A stretch of 64,000 nt of DNA from contig OY743170.1 in assembly GCA_963555705.1 (NCBI GenBank), positions 11,199,096-11,263,095 on the forward strand, in the 5' to 3' direction. The stretch is from Ligustrum vulgare (lineage: Eukaryota; Streptophyta; Magnoliopsida; Lamiales; Oleaceae). This document shows, in pieces, positions 11,641 to 22,605 of this stretch. Position numbers and translations under genes: made by a program. The stretch's first letter is position 1, and each line of letters opens with the position of its first letter. A model generated the notes under the pieces. It made no database searches. It was not told the DNA's origin and was given only the letters and a program-made list of their open reading frames with translations.

Positions 11641-12303
11641 TTTTTCTTTAATTTTCTCCAGTGTGATTTAGTTTTGGCACTTTTTAATGCGTTTTTATTT
11701 ATGGTCAAACCATTTGCTAATGTGCTGCCTCACAGAAATTTCATTTTTGTAGTCAATTTTGGACCTAAAATTAAAACAGAGTCAACTGATTGTATGAATT
11801 GGTTTATAATCCACAAATTTTTAAATCATTTTTTAATTATACACATTTTTTTCGCTATATATACGAACGTTTTAACAACTTTTGAAACAGTATCCTCCCT
11901 AAATTTCAAAATTTCTCCAAAACTCTAGATATATAGCGGTATGATCTCATAGAATAAAATTGTTCGTCATTATCTGATGCCATCTTTTAGACATTCTTTC
12001 TGAGATTATAATGATTTAATCACTTTTTAAGTAATAAAAAATCATTTTTAGAACTCATTAATTACTCTAGAACATTGTATTAATAAAATATTTCTAGAGC
12101 AATTGTAAAGTATAGAAGATCATGAATTCTGTATTTTTTGCTTTTTTTTTTTTTTTTTAATTTTTTTTTCTCCTATGAAAACGTTCGTATATATATACCA
12201 AAAATAATAACTTCCACTAACTAGTTTCACACCAATGAGATCCACAAATTTTTTCATTGGCAAATATTAAATTACAGAAAAACTTCAATGTTTTTGCAAC
12301 ACA
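11540..12303. repeat. Copy 1 of a duplicated 3'-flank segment
   Basis: The text from GCCTGTTTGCCCTGTTTGTT through AACAAGAAAGAAAATTCAAA, the block GTCAATTTTGGACCTAAAAT, and the block AACAACTTTTGAAACAGTAT through TTTTTGCAACACATT all recur in the same order downstream, spread over about 13265-18450. Copy 1 is compact (about 760 bp), and so serves as an empty-site reference for the insertions in copy 2. Within it, TATATATACGAACGTTTT at about 11855 and its inverse AAAACGTTCGTATATATA at about 12180 bracket a ~340-bp segment that may be a MITE. Confidence 0.75.
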
Positions 12304-12577
12304 TTTGGTTGGAAAACGGTGGAAAAGTGAAAGATCAAGAAAATCTCGAGGTTTAGTGGTTCAATCTCCTCATAGAACGTCCTTAGAACAAAACTTTCCC
12401 CTAACCATTGGATCTCCTTAAAAATGCCTTGCACCTACACTCGCGTCTAACCTCCATTTTACATAATAATCAGCTGCCACAACTAAGACATAGTAGTTTG
12501 GCTGGAGCTTTGTCTTGTAAAGATTTAACTTAGTCTTGTATAGATTTAACTACTCTTATAAACGTGATTTATTTCTG

Positions 12578-13276
12578 TTGACACCCAAAAAATACCCAAA
12601 TTCATAAGGTCCAATTCGAGGGCTCAAAGGGTGTGATTCATTAGAAGAAGTTTAGACCCAAATGAGTTTGGGCCCAAATGTTGACATTAGAATGCAGAGG
12701 CCCAACATGAAACACCCGAAACATGGTAGTTCATTGAGGGCGATGCGAAGGGAGTTGGGCAACTGGGCTATAATTAAGGCAATTGGACGACTGGGCAATT
12801 AGGCACTAGGGCGATTAGACAAATGCAGAGGCAACTGGACAACCAAGCCAGATAGGATTAAAGAAGCAGTTAAAATAAATCATGGGAATTACTTGAGACA
12901 ATCAATAGTGGGTGACGGTTATACAACGTGTTGGGCAGCAGTTATTTCAAGGAGGCAAATCAATAATTCAAACGTTGGAAGCAGTTGTAGACAATTTGTA
13001 TATATTGTAAAAACTTAGGCATTTTAAGGGATCAATCAATCAACTCTCAAATAGAGATTATTTAATTTTCTTTATATTTACTTTTCCTTATCAAAATTCT
13101 AGTGTAGATTGTGAGCTTGCGCCCTTTGAAGTCGTTTTGTTTTTACTGCAATCTTCATAAATAAATCACCATTTATTGAGATTTTGTCTCGAAAGGTTGT
13201 TATTCTTTACACATTCATTTGATTTCACTTTAATTATTAGCGAAAGATCACGCGCGAAACAATTTCAGTTGCCACA
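12578..13276. mobile_element. Probable LTR remnant between the duplicated segments
   Basis: The stretch begins TGTTGACACCCAAAAAAT and ends near GAAACAATTTCAGTTGCCACA, giving TG..CA borders. Internally it has a TATA-like GTATATATTG near 12997 and a 3' portion of the R/U5 kind (GTGAGCTTGCGCCCTTTGAA). The end with AAACAATTTCAGTTGCC resembles LTRs of Tat/Ogre-type gypsy elements, but this is from memory. No 5-bp duplication was found. It lies exactly at the junction where the second copy of the duplicated flank begins. Confidence 0.4.
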
Positions 13277-13507
13277 AGTAAGTTTTTTTATATCCGGTAT
13301 GCTTGCCCTATTTGTTTGCAGTGTTGGAAATTTGGAATCTGCCTTTTTTGGCCGGGGGAGGAGTTAACAAGAAATAAAATTCAAACTGTTTTTCTTTAAT
13401 TTTCTGCAGCTTGATTCTGTTCTGGCACTTTTTTAATGCCTTCTATGGTTAAAGCATTAATTTGATTACCCCCCTCTAATGAGGGTGAAGATAAACCCCG
13501 TCAATAT

Positions 13508-14023
13508 ATGGATGGGCGTGTGTTGAGTTTGATCGATTTTTCATCAAACTCGAGCCCAATTTATTATGGTCAGTTGATAAAAAATCGACCTAATCCAAAT
13601 ATGAGTTTAAACCCAACCCAATTCAACCCATCAAGTTTCGATTGGGTTAGGTTGGACCGAGCAATTTGGACTTTGGCCAAATTGTCAAAAAAACCCTGAA
13701 AATTTAAAAAATGAGCCCTTAAATCAACTATTAACTCAAATCAATTATATAAAATACAATAAACCTAAATACAATAAATTGAATTTTTGTTAATAAAACT
13801 AAAAATTGTTCAATCCATATTTGAGTTTCATCCAAATTAGAAATGAGCTTGAGATTCATGAAATTTAAATGAGACTAAATTTCTAAAATTTTTATTGGGT
13901 TCGGTTGGGTTTTTCTCACAACCTAACACAACCCAATTTTCATCAAAATCGTCCCAAACCGATCAGATTGGGTTAGGCTGGTCGGTTTCGCCGGTTTGGG
14001 TTGGTTAATGTCCACGCCTACTC
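13508..14023. mobile_element. Probable hAT-like MITE nested in the foldback
   Basis: This ~516-bp block interrupts the left arm of the foldback. It has short inverted ends (TGGGCGTG at the left, CACGCCTA at the right) and internal GGGTTGGGTT/AACCCAACCC repeats typical of small hAT derivatives. The flanks GTCAATAT (13500-13507) and GTTAATAT (14024-14031) differ by one base and may be an 8-bp target duplication. It includes an open frame at 13508-13699 that is simply repeat sequence. Confidence 0.45.
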
Positions 14024-14048
14024 GTTAATATGAGCCATTTGACCATAA

Positions 14049-14546
14049 GAGCATCTCCAATGCATTCCATGTAATGGGAAATACACATGACATGTCAGCA
14101 AATAGACGGAATATGATAAAAATCATTCTCTAATGTACAACGAGGATTAGGAGTTAGGCTGACGTAATGCTAAAAAAATAGATATTGTGGGGTGGAGCGT
14201 CTACATCTAGACCTCCGTGAGACATGTTGACTTAACATTAACTTTTATTTTTTAATTATTTAATTATTATAAATAAGGATGTTGACCAACCAGATTTTAT
14301 GATACAAGTTATTTTTATTTGAACTCTTTATACAGTGAGAAATCTTACAGATAAGGCTCAATTTATGCATAGTAATTAATTTTAAATTTAAATAAAAAAT
14401 GTCACATAATCAATGTTATTTAAATGTAGATGGAACCATTGAAGAGTAAATTTTTTACATCTCCATCTACTTCTTCACGTTCTCTAGAAATCCGTCTATT
14501 TTATTGTCACGTCAATCCCAATTCACGGAGTGCATTGAAGATGCTC
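14049..14546. mobile_element. PIF/Harbinger-type MITE
   Basis: The element is 498 bp with terminal inverted repeats GAGCATCTCCAATGCA and its inverse TGCATTGAAGATGCTC (one mismatch). It is flanked on both sides by TAA (14046-14048 and 14547-14549), the 3-bp target duplication that is diagnostic for PIF/Harbinger (Tourist-like) elements. The interior is non-coding. It is nested within the left arm of the foldback element, so it inserted later than that element. Confidence 0.8.
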
Positions 14547-16079
14547 TAAAAGCTGGCCCAAACACTTTCCTTACATTTTGGGATCCTGTCAAAGTTTCTT
14601 AATATAATATTGGAAAAAATGATACATTTCTTTAAGTAGTGATAACTCGAGTTCAACTAGGTGAAAAATATTTTTTTGAGCCTAACATACTTTATTTAAT
14701 GTGAGCTTCAAAATGAGATCAGTATCGATATACTTTTGACAACTTTTGAAATACTTAAATATTTGACTCAAATAGAATAGAAGACAATTTTTAAAGAAAA
14801 ACTTGGAATTGATCATTTGGCCTATGTTTGGAAAACTTAAAAAAAAAGTTTTTAATTCATTTTTTGACCATAAAAATTTTTTTTATCCAATTTTTAACCA
14901 CATATTTTACCTCAAAAATATATAAAAAAAAACATATTTTTAAACGTAAAAATTTTAACAAATTTCTGGCTTTAAAATAGTGCAACTAAAACATGATTTT
15001 CTACGCTTCTATTTAGTAAACTGTTTATAAAAAATCGTTTATAAATCACTGAACCTTGTCTATATATCTTCGACCGATCATTGAAATTTAAAGTGTCGAG
15101 TTTTGGTCAAATCAACAACTTAACGACCAGATTTATTATATGGTTCTTATATCTAAGCTTCTTTTTGGCAAAAAGTGTTTATAAATCTTGTTTGTAAAGA
15201 GCTACATGCAAAATCTCGTTGATCCAATTTTTTTGAATAGTCAACAATTTCAACTACTCAAATACTCTTGTCTACCATTTTTATTTTTCAGAAAAAAATT
15301 GGTCAATAAAATATTTATACGTCAATATTTATAAACAATATTTAAAAACAATTGTTTATAAATAGTTTACCAAATAGAAGCGTAGAAAATCATGTTTTTA
15401 AAGCTAGAAATTTGTTAAATTTGTTATATTTAAAAAAAAAAAAAATTATGCTTTCGATGTAAAATATGTAGCTGAAAAATGGAAAGAGAAAATTTGTTTG
15501 GTTAAAAAGAAATTTAAGAAATTGTGTTTAATTATTTTAAAAGTTGTCGTCTACTCTATTTGAGTCAAATATTTAATTATTTCAAAGTTGTCAAAAGTAT
15601 ATCGATATTGGTCTCATTTTGAAGCTCACAATAAATAAAGTATGTTAGGCTCAAAAAAATGTTTTTCAACTAATTAAATTCAAGTTATCACTATCTAAAG
15701 AAATGTATAATTTTTTCTAATATTGAAGCAGGATCCCAGAATGTGAAGAAAGTCTGTGGGCCAGCTTTTTTGATTGAAGGGTGCATTTCTCCATTGGTCA
15801 TTGACGGGGGTTATCTTCACCCTCGTAGAAGAGGGTGAACAAATTTGTTTTCTTCTCACAGAAATACGATTTATGAAGTCAATTTTGGACGTAAGAATAA
15901 AGCAGAGTCAACTGAGTTTGTATGAATTGCATTTCAGTATGAAGTGTTTTGTAAATGATTTATAAATTACACAATTTTTTAAATTACTTTTTTAATTAAA
16001 CATTTTTTTCTTTAATTTTTAATTATATATTTTACCTCAAAATTATAAATAAACTATTACGGTGTTTTACCAAAATGAG

Positions 16080-16680
16080 GAGACATTTGAAAAGATAGCG
16101 AAAGAGATTACCTTGGTCAGTAAACTATCCTTCACTGCTTTAATCATTGACTGCAATGGTATGGGTCGGACGGAGAAGAACTTTCAAAACGAATGACTAG
16201 GGCTTGGGTCAAATCGTCATTTTTGCTCTTACACTATTTCAATGTTTAGAGCCGTTTTGGTCTCCCAATAATTTTTTAATATTTCATTCAAATTTATTTT
16301 TAATTGTACATTTTTATGAAACTCGTCACTTTTTATAATCTTTAATCACATTTCAATCACGCATTTTTCTAAAAAATTCAAAATTCTAAAAAAAAAAAAA
16401 AAAATGTCTCCACCAAACAGGCTGTGTGTGAATGTACATTCGCTATATTGATTTATTAGCATATTATCTTAAGGGGAAGAGTGTTCAAATGTTAAATTGT
16501 TTGAAGATGAAGAATCGGGAAGAGGGGGTTTGGAGAGGGGTCGAGTTGGACAAGAATCATCTTCTCCGTATGCATTCTTCATTTATTATTTCTTTGTTTG
16601 TACAACAATTTTTCCTCTTTTGTGATTTTTCGGGCATCTCACGCTTTGTCCATTGGAATTTCCAATGATTCCCTTTATTG
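16080..16680. other. Intergenic DNA, no gene seen
   Basis: No recognisable domain occurs in either strand's frames. The stretch includes a poly(A) run near 16388-16404 and lies between the duplicated-flank remnant and the LTR remnant. Confidence 0.5.
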
Positions 16681-16683
16681 TTG

Positions 16684-17650
16684 TGTTGGAAATGGGTCAA
16701 GTTTGATAAATAATTCGGGTGGGATCTGGTATTCATTTTGTACGAGTTAATGGTCAAACACATTCTACTCCACGAGTAGATATTCGCGATATATTTAATT
16801 TCACAAAATCATTTCTGGATGAATGAGAAATTAACGTTAGAAGTTGACAACTTGAAAGTGGAAATATTGGAATTTGAAAGTAAGTGTGGAAACTTAATCC
16901 CACATAGGGAGTTGAATGAAATTTGAACCAATTTATATACCTCAAGTTTGGATATGGGTTTGGGCTCCAGGGAGTACCAATAGTCTTTAGAAGGGGGAAG
17001 TCTTAGACAATGTTTAGACTAGTCCTAAGCTTACCGCTCCGTCGGCTGGCACGAGTTTAGGTCGGGTCGTGTTTGGTTCCTATATTCTTTTTGGACAAAA
17101 TAAATTAAAATTATTTATTTAATTTATTTTTATTTATTTTTGAATTTCTAAATTAATTAATTGAAAATGTGTGTCTTTTCAAACCTATTCGAAACTGTTC
17201 AGACTAAAACAAATACAAACTAATAGTTGTGTCTATTCAGAAATAACATTTCAAGGAGTTGCAATTCTTGGCCTACAACTTTTGGACATCTATAAATAGG
17301 ACCCCTGATTTTTAAATTTCATCATCATATCATTCTTCATTCTCTATTCTTGCATTCTGCATATCAAATTAATTTTCGTCAATTGAGAGAGTACGAAACT
17401 TTTTTGGTTCGTCGTTCTTACTATTTGGAGTGCTTCTACACCGCAAGAGAAAGATTGTTGTATCTTGGGAGACGATTGTCGTCAACTGTAAGCACCGTAG
17501 CAGGCCAAAATCGTCTTAAGGAAAAATAGTCGAACTCTAGCCTCAATCTACTGTTTTCTGCAATTTCATTGAACATTTATTCGGTTTATCATTTCCTTCT
17601 CTTAATTTCTGATTTTGTTATATATCTCGGATGCTAATTATAATATTTCA
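16684..17650 (+). mobile_element. Copia-like LTR remnant
   Basis: The segment starts TGTTGGAAATGGGTCAAG and includes the TCCCACATAGGGA box found in many plant LTRs. It then shows a TATA box CTATAAATAG near 17291, followed by R/U5-like text (GAGAGAGTACGAAAC, then TCTTGGGAGACGATTGT). A related, more degraded copy lies at about 60640-61370, with the same box, the same GGGTTTGGGCTCC/GGGTACCAATA block and the same TATTCTTTTTGGA segment. The 3' border and target duplication are not clear, so whether it is a solo LTR or a fragment is open. Confidence 0.5.
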
Positions 17651-17915
17651 AACATATTGTGGTACAAATAATGTGTTCTATAATTAGTTGCAACACTATT
17701 TACAAAATAATAAAATGCAAAAAGTTAACATACTAATTCGAATGCAGATGATGTTTTATAATTACTGTTTTTTTCTTCTTCAAAATCATTTTTAATCATA
17801 CATTTTTATGTGACTTATAATTTTTTACATTTTTTAACAACTTTTGAACCACTATCCTCCCTAAATTTCAAGCTTTTCCAAAACTCTAAAAACATACAGC
17901 GATATGATCTCACGA

Positions 17916-18063
17916 GGAATGATATGTTCCCCACAGTGGGGAACATAATCCATTCCCACGAGCCATTTGATTGGTTGGTGGGGGTGGGCCCCACTGCCCA
18001 CCAACCAATAGGAGGCTTGTGGGAATGAATTATGTTCCCCACTGTGGGGAACATATCATTTCC
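17916..18063. repeat. 148-bp near-perfect palindrome (foldback MITE)
   Basis: Left arm GGAATGATATGTTCCCCACA continuing GTGGGGAACATAATCCATTC pairs with the right arm ending GTGGGGAACATATCATTTCC. The inner part (ATTGGTTGGTGGG..CCCACCAACCAAT) also pairs, leaving only a few unpaired bases. The arms themselves contain a smaller palindrome, GTTCCCCACAGTGGGGAAC, present twice. The equivalent place in the upstream copy of the duplicated segment (near 11945) lacks it, so it is a true insertion. Flanks share ATGATC, a possible partial target duplication. Confidence 0.75.
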
Positions 18064-18647
18064 AATGATCAAACAGAATAAAATTGTTCGTCATTAATTG
18101 ATGCTATCTTTTGGACATTCTTTCTGAGATTATAATGATTTAATCACTTTTAAGTAATAAAAAATCATTTTTAGAACTCTCATTAATTACTCTAGAACAT
18201 TATATACTGAATAAAATATTTCTAGAGCAATTGTACAAAGTATAGAAGATCATGAATTCGATATTTTTTGTTTTTGTTTTTGTATTTTATTTTTTTCCCT
18301 CCTAGGAAAACGTTAGTATATATAGCCCACAAATTATAACTTCCACTAATAGTTTAGAATCTAATTAGTTTCACACCAGTGAGATGTATGAACATTTTCA
18401 TTGACAAATACTAAATTACAGAAAAATTACAATGATTTTGCAACACATTCAACAAAGATGTCATCGCCACCCAAAACGCTGCTTTGACACCGTTAACAGT
18501 CATAATGCAATTCTAAATCAAATGAAACGAAACTAAACAACTAAAAAAAAAAAAAAAATGTAAGAAAAAATGGAAAATAACCTTTTGGTTGTAGAATCGT
18601 AATCTCTTAGACTCAAGCAAAGTGCAAAATTGATTCCAAACTTTTAG

Positions 18648-19403
18648 GGGTCGTTCTCTTTGTGTTTCGATTTTGAATTTTGAGTTTTGAATTTTGTTTT
18701 GAATTTTGGTTGTTTATTTTGGAATTGCTGAAAATATGTTCTCTTTGTGATTTTGGAAAACTGTTTTCAAAAATAGAAAACTGAAAAATGAGTTTACTTT
18801 GTAATTTTTTGATATATTTATTTTGTGATATTTTATACGTAAAAAATGATTAATTTGTTGAATTACATTAATTTTAAGGTCAATAAATCAGTTAGTTCTC
18901 TATGTCAATAAATTCATCATTAATATTGTTTCAGCTAAACAAAAATTCAATCCCATATCAACAAAATCTTAACATAGATCTATATATAATGGCAAAATAA
19001 CATAAGAAAAAAAAAAATTACAAAAAAAAAATCTTAACATCGATCTATATATAATGACAAAATAACATATGAACTTCAAGTGAAGGAAGTGTCTCACATT
19101 TACAAAAAAAAAAAAAAGATCTATATATAATGACAAAATAATATAAGAGCTTCAAATGAAGAAAGTGTCTACCTTTAAAAAAAAAAAAAAGAAGAAGAAA
19201 AAGTCCAAAACGCGCGATTTGGACTTTTTAACACAAAATATCCAAAATGCAATAAACTCGTTTTGAGTTTTCTTTGTAATTTTTTTTTTTTTTTTTATTT
19301 CTAAAAACGAATTTCTGAAAATGGGCAAAGTGAACGCATTTTCGATATTTCCGAAAATTGAAAACTCAAAATGGGCTGAAAACAGCAAAGAGAACATGAC
19401 TTT
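18648..19403. mobile_element. TIR element, TGTTCTCTTTG family
   Basis: The left end GTTCTCTTTGTGTTTCGATT and the right end (other strand: TGTTCTCTTTGCTGTTTTCA) are inverted relatives, and the GTTTTCAA/TTGAAAAC-rich interior resembles the elements at 4541 and 8475. The middle holds two to three short direct repeats of ATCGATCTATATATAATGACA followed by poly(A) stretches, at about 18975-19140. There is no coding capacity, and no convincing target duplication was found. Confidence 0.5.
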
Positions 19404-19619
19404 ATTGTTCGTCATTCGGTGCAAAATAACACCGTAAGTAATGTTCAAGATCACTTTCACAAATTCTCGAGTCTAGAATATTAGGGTTTAAATTTCAATA
19501 TATGGTAAAAGATTTTAAGATTTTGGGTTGAGATTTTGGCATGAACTCTAATTTCTGAAGACAACCTCATCCAAAGCCTCAACGGTCCCATACTCATCCA
19601 AAACCTAGCCCCTCCAACT

Positions 19620-19735
19620 ATCTTCTTCTTCTTCACCTGGGTGGTAGCAGAGTTGTGCAAATAATCGATAAATGACTACTCCACAAAATGAGATAACCAC
19701 TTCGAGTTCTCCAAATCATCTGCCTGTAATACAAA
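19620..19735 (-). pseudogene. Possible GATA transcription-factor exon fragment
   Basis: On the minus strand, after an acceptor-like TATTACAG, the translation reads ADDLENSKWLSHFVE then stop, then SFIDY. This resembles the conserved DDL..LEWLSNFVEESF block that precedes the zinc finger in plant GATA factors. The zinc finger itself is not visible nearby. The match is short, and the stop codon shows decay. Confidence 0.3.
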
Positions 19736-19861
19736 ATACCCCATATTCTCAATTTTCATTCTTAAAATATAGCCTCCAGAACTAAGTTAATTCCAACAAA
19801 TTATTAAAAAAAAAAAAAAAAAAAAAAACATGCATAAAAATTGTAATTTGGCTCACCGAGT

Positions 19862-21255
19862 CAGTGGCGGAGCCAGAATTTTCAGTGAGTGCGGTCGAAA
19901 ATTAAATGCATATTTGGGGGGGGGGGGGTGGCACGAGGATTCCCGAAATTATTTTTTTTGAAAAAAATTAATCTAAATAGAGAAAACTTAGTTTCACAAA
20001 CAAGAAGTAGACAAATTCCAACTCAAATGAAATACCTTATAATCGTTCCTTACAAGTTTTCATACTTTGAAATCGTTGTACGGTAGCTTCATTATCAACC
20101 TTTAAAAATATATCTTTTTCTACATAAACAACAAGACTATCATTCATCCACTCATCACCCATTCGATTGCGCAATCTATCCTTCACGATGCTTATTGTAG
20201 AAAATACTCTCCCTTATAAACTAATGGATATACCTTATTTTTCTTTGTCATTACTAACTTCTCTGCAAGATCGCTAAGGCCTTTCAATTCTTGAAAAGCG
20301 TTGTTAGAGTGCATATAAAAAATATAAGTTTCAAGTTGATCATCAAGCGTGAGAAGATCAAATCTTGAAAAATCTTCTACATAAAACTCCGCAAGTTGAA
20401 TTAATCTTTTTTTATAAAAATCATAGAATGAATTTTGTGGACATAAACAGGCTACACAAAGGAGTAACTCTGTATTTACATCTGAGAAACGATCATTTAA
20501 CTCTTGAAGTTTCAAATCAATGATAACGTAGAATAAATCTATACAATAATGATGTAAATTTGTCACTTCCGATAGCGGATTACGCTGAGGACGACCATGA
20601 GGTGCACTGCGTATAAACACACCATCCATATTGGGAACAACAATGTGATGTCTCTGACAAAAAGAATGAACTTCTTCCAAAAACAAATCCCACCCATTGT
20701 CTCTCATCATTTGGAGTCGTTGTTTGCATATTTTCACCTAGCTCATTGCATTCACAATATCTTGATCTTTCAATTGTAATGCATTTGACAACTCATTCGA
20801 AACTCCTAAGAGCTTTTTCATCAAGTGTAGATTAAATGCAAAATCAAACAAATGTACCGACTCCAATAATTTGAATGCCTCACTTTTCTGATCACTAGAA
20901 CTAGATTCATCTTTTGAAATAAATTCAAGTACATCACCAACATCAGAGAACATTGAAAGCATTGAAAGCAAACTGATCAAAGAATTATAATGAAACCTTC
21001 AACGTGTATCACCAAAACGCTGAAGAGTGGTTTGTTGATTAAGTCACCGTCCACTTAAAACATCACCTCTCCCCAATGCCTCAACGATAAAGTCTGAATG
21101 TTTCTCTCTAAGCAGATCAGAATGTTTGCAAGATACTCTAATAACATTTATAACATCACCAACCACACGAAAGAAATTAGAAATTGAAATATTCTTCTTT
21201 GCCACAGCTACAAGAGCCAGCTGAAGTTGATGAGCAAAACAATGTATGTAAAATG
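19862..21255 (-). mobile_element. hAT transposon remnant (zinc-finger MYM1-like transposase)
   Basis: The left border CAGTGGCGGAGCCAG (19862) is the common end of this plant hAT group. The minus strand encodes the transposase in pieces. At 21255-21190 are HCFAHQLQLALVAVAK and the start of the core; at 21050-21010 is a TLQRFGDTRW-like segment; 20980-20738 carries LFDFAFNLHLMKKLLGVSNE. 20737-20192 carries KQRLQMMRDNGWDLFLEEV, then DLKLQELNDRFSDV, and LSDLAEKLVMTKKNKVYPLV near the C-terminus. Frameshifts and stops separate the pieces, and the N-terminal zinc finger and right end are lost at a break near 21256, so the element is dead. Confidence 0.8.
20192..20737 (-). pseudogene. C-terminal part of hAT transposase
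   Basis: This is the longest intact frame of the hAT remnant (181 residues). It covers the region after the catalytic core, ending with the conserved LVMTKKNKVYPLVYK segment of the dimerisation domain. In related proteins the frame continues a few dozen residues further (VYRLIKLALVLPVATA-type end); here it runs into a stop first. A stop between 20738 and 20737 separates it from the upstream piece at 20738-20980. Confidence 0.7.
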
Positions 21256-21650
21256 GGGTCTGTGGAGGCCTGTGGCGGTCGGAGGCTCATTTGAGAGTTG
21301 GCCAGGTGCAGCACCAAATGCTCTCTTTGGTTCTTGACTTTGTCTTCCTAGAACCTGAAAAAGAGCCCTAGCCAGCCAGTCCAGGAGGTCCATGTTGTCG
21401 TGCCATAGGGTAAATAACGGTTTCTAAAGGTCCACAGTAGCGAGTGCTGAGATGGTTAGGCGTACCTCGACGAGAAAGGTAGCCTATCAAAAGGTTGTGG
21501 ATTGAAATAATGTTGAAGGGGCGAAGGGGATTATGGGCATTGCCTGGGACTCATAGCATCGGCACAAACGAGTTCAACACCACACATAACGAGAGTTCTG
21601 ATTTCGGTTTGGAGATTTTGGAGGGGGTTTAGAACATATTTAATTTTTGG
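21256..21650. other. GC-richer block of unknown origin
   Basis: Base composition rises sharply here (for example GTGGAGGCCTGTGGCGGTCG), and the hAT transposase frame stops exactly at the border, so this is an insertion or a deletion junction. A segment at about 21445-21510 (TGAGATGGTTAGGCG, then AGGTTGTGGATTGAAAT) faintly recalls the A and B boxes of a tRNA-derived SINE. No protein family is recognised in the minus-strand frame at 21208-21393. Confidence 0.35.
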
Positions 21651-21682
21651 GCCACAAATATTTTACTTGCTATTTTTTTTAA

Positions 21683-22075
21683 CTAGTTGAACGCCCGTGA
21701 GATGCAGGGAATTACATGACCGAGATAATATATTATATTATATTAGGACAATAATATTATCAACAGAAGTACCCATAAAATTTATTTTGAATTTAAGATA
21801 TTGCAAATTTTGAAAAATTTCTTTAAATACAAAATTTGTAGTTACATTGGAGGGCTTGCCTTCCTTATCGCATTTAATCATCTTCAAGCCAGAACGGCTT
21901 ATAACTCTAGATATCACAACATATAATTGCCCATGAATGAACATTGGTCTTTTTAAAAATAGGTCGATATATAAGGCAATAAATGCGTTTACATTTATCC
22001 AGATTTTGCTTTCACATTTAACATACATCCATTTTGTATTCACATTAATCCACTTTGTATTCACACTGTTTAATT
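21683..22075 (-). mobile_element. Helitron 3' end with helicase C-terminus
   Basis: Read on the minus strand, 22064-21738 encodes RPMFIHGQLYVVISRVISRS, then GLKMIKCDKEGKPSNVTTNF, then FKEIF. This is the last conserved block of the Pif1-like helicase of plant Helitrons (HGQLYVALSRV and the NVV.KE.F tail). It is followed by the element's 3' terminus: a hairpin CCCTGCATCTCACGGG, then CTAG ending at 21683, with T next. The upstream helicase and Rep domains are not present, and a 5' end was not found, so this is a truncated remnant. Confidence 0.75.
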
Positions 22076-22198
22076 TTATGAAAACTTACTATTTATAGAA
22101 ACGGAAAATGGGTTGAAAATTATTTTAAGGAATTATTCAACTTTTATATATTAATAATATTATAAAGATAAAGACGAAATAATTTAAATAAATAATAA

Positions 22199-22199
22199 G

Positions 22200-22240
<41 letters not shown>
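22199..22240. repeat. (TTA)n microsatellite
   Basis: About 13 to 14 uninterrupted TTA units. Confidence 0.95.
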
Positions 22241-22241
<1 letters not shown>

Positions 22242-22605
22242 TACCTTGAGATCTTCTAAATGGTCAACAAACTTGATATTTTGGACATTTAATCAAAATG
22301 CTCGTTGATAATTATATTATCAATAGTTGATAATATCCCTCTAAGAAATGTGAAGTTAGATTTGGAAAGACTTTTAAAAATTTTAAAGGATTTGAAAATT
22401 TTGAATGTATTCAATTTAGATTTTAGAGACTCTTTAAAAATCTTAAAGTACTTAATATAGATTTTAATGAACTTTGTAAAGTCCATAAAAGTCATATAAA
22501 AGTCATAGTGCATTAAATAAAGACTTTTAAAAGTCTATAAAAGTCATGTGTTATTTAAAATGTCAATGACTTTAAAAATTCATTTGAAATCTTCTATGTA
22601 TTAAC

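Larger units (their letters stand above)
13468..15841. mobile_element. Foldback element with long inverted arms (Mutator-like)
   Basis: The outer ends are inverted copies: left ACCCCCCTCTAATGAGGGTG then AAGATAAACCCCGTCA; right, read on the other strand, CACCCTCTTCTACGAGGGTG then AAGATAACCCCCGTCA. The inversion continues inward through AGCTGGCCCA, TTTTGGGATCCTG, the GTATCGATATACTTTTGACA region and TCTACGCTTCTATTTAGTAA. The arms are therefore roughly 14547-15060 (plus the outer piece 13468-13507) and 15330-15841, around a ~270-bp loop. Flanks are AATTTGATT at 13459-13467 and AATTTGTTT at 15842-15850, an imperfect 9-bp duplication that suits a Mutator-like element. It has no transposase. The left arm is split by two nested insertions. 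Confidence 0.7.
13265..18450. repeat. Copy 2 of the duplicated 3'-flank segment, inflated by insertions
   Basis: Homology to 11540-12303 resumes at about 13270-13458, 15850-15960, 17800-17915 and 18064-18450. Between these pieces lie a foldback element (13468-15841), an LTR remnant (about 16684-17650) and a 148-bp palindrome (17916-18063). The order and orientation of the homologous pieces are unchanged, so this is a direct duplication followed by insertions into the downstream copy. Confidence 0.7.

Noticed and set aside
17815..18072. Overlapping open frames on both strands
   Set aside because: They are the mirror translation of the 148-bp palindrome.
21445..21510. SINE-like A and B boxes
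   Set aside because: Both boxes deviate strongly from consensus and no tail or target duplication was found; kept only as a remark.
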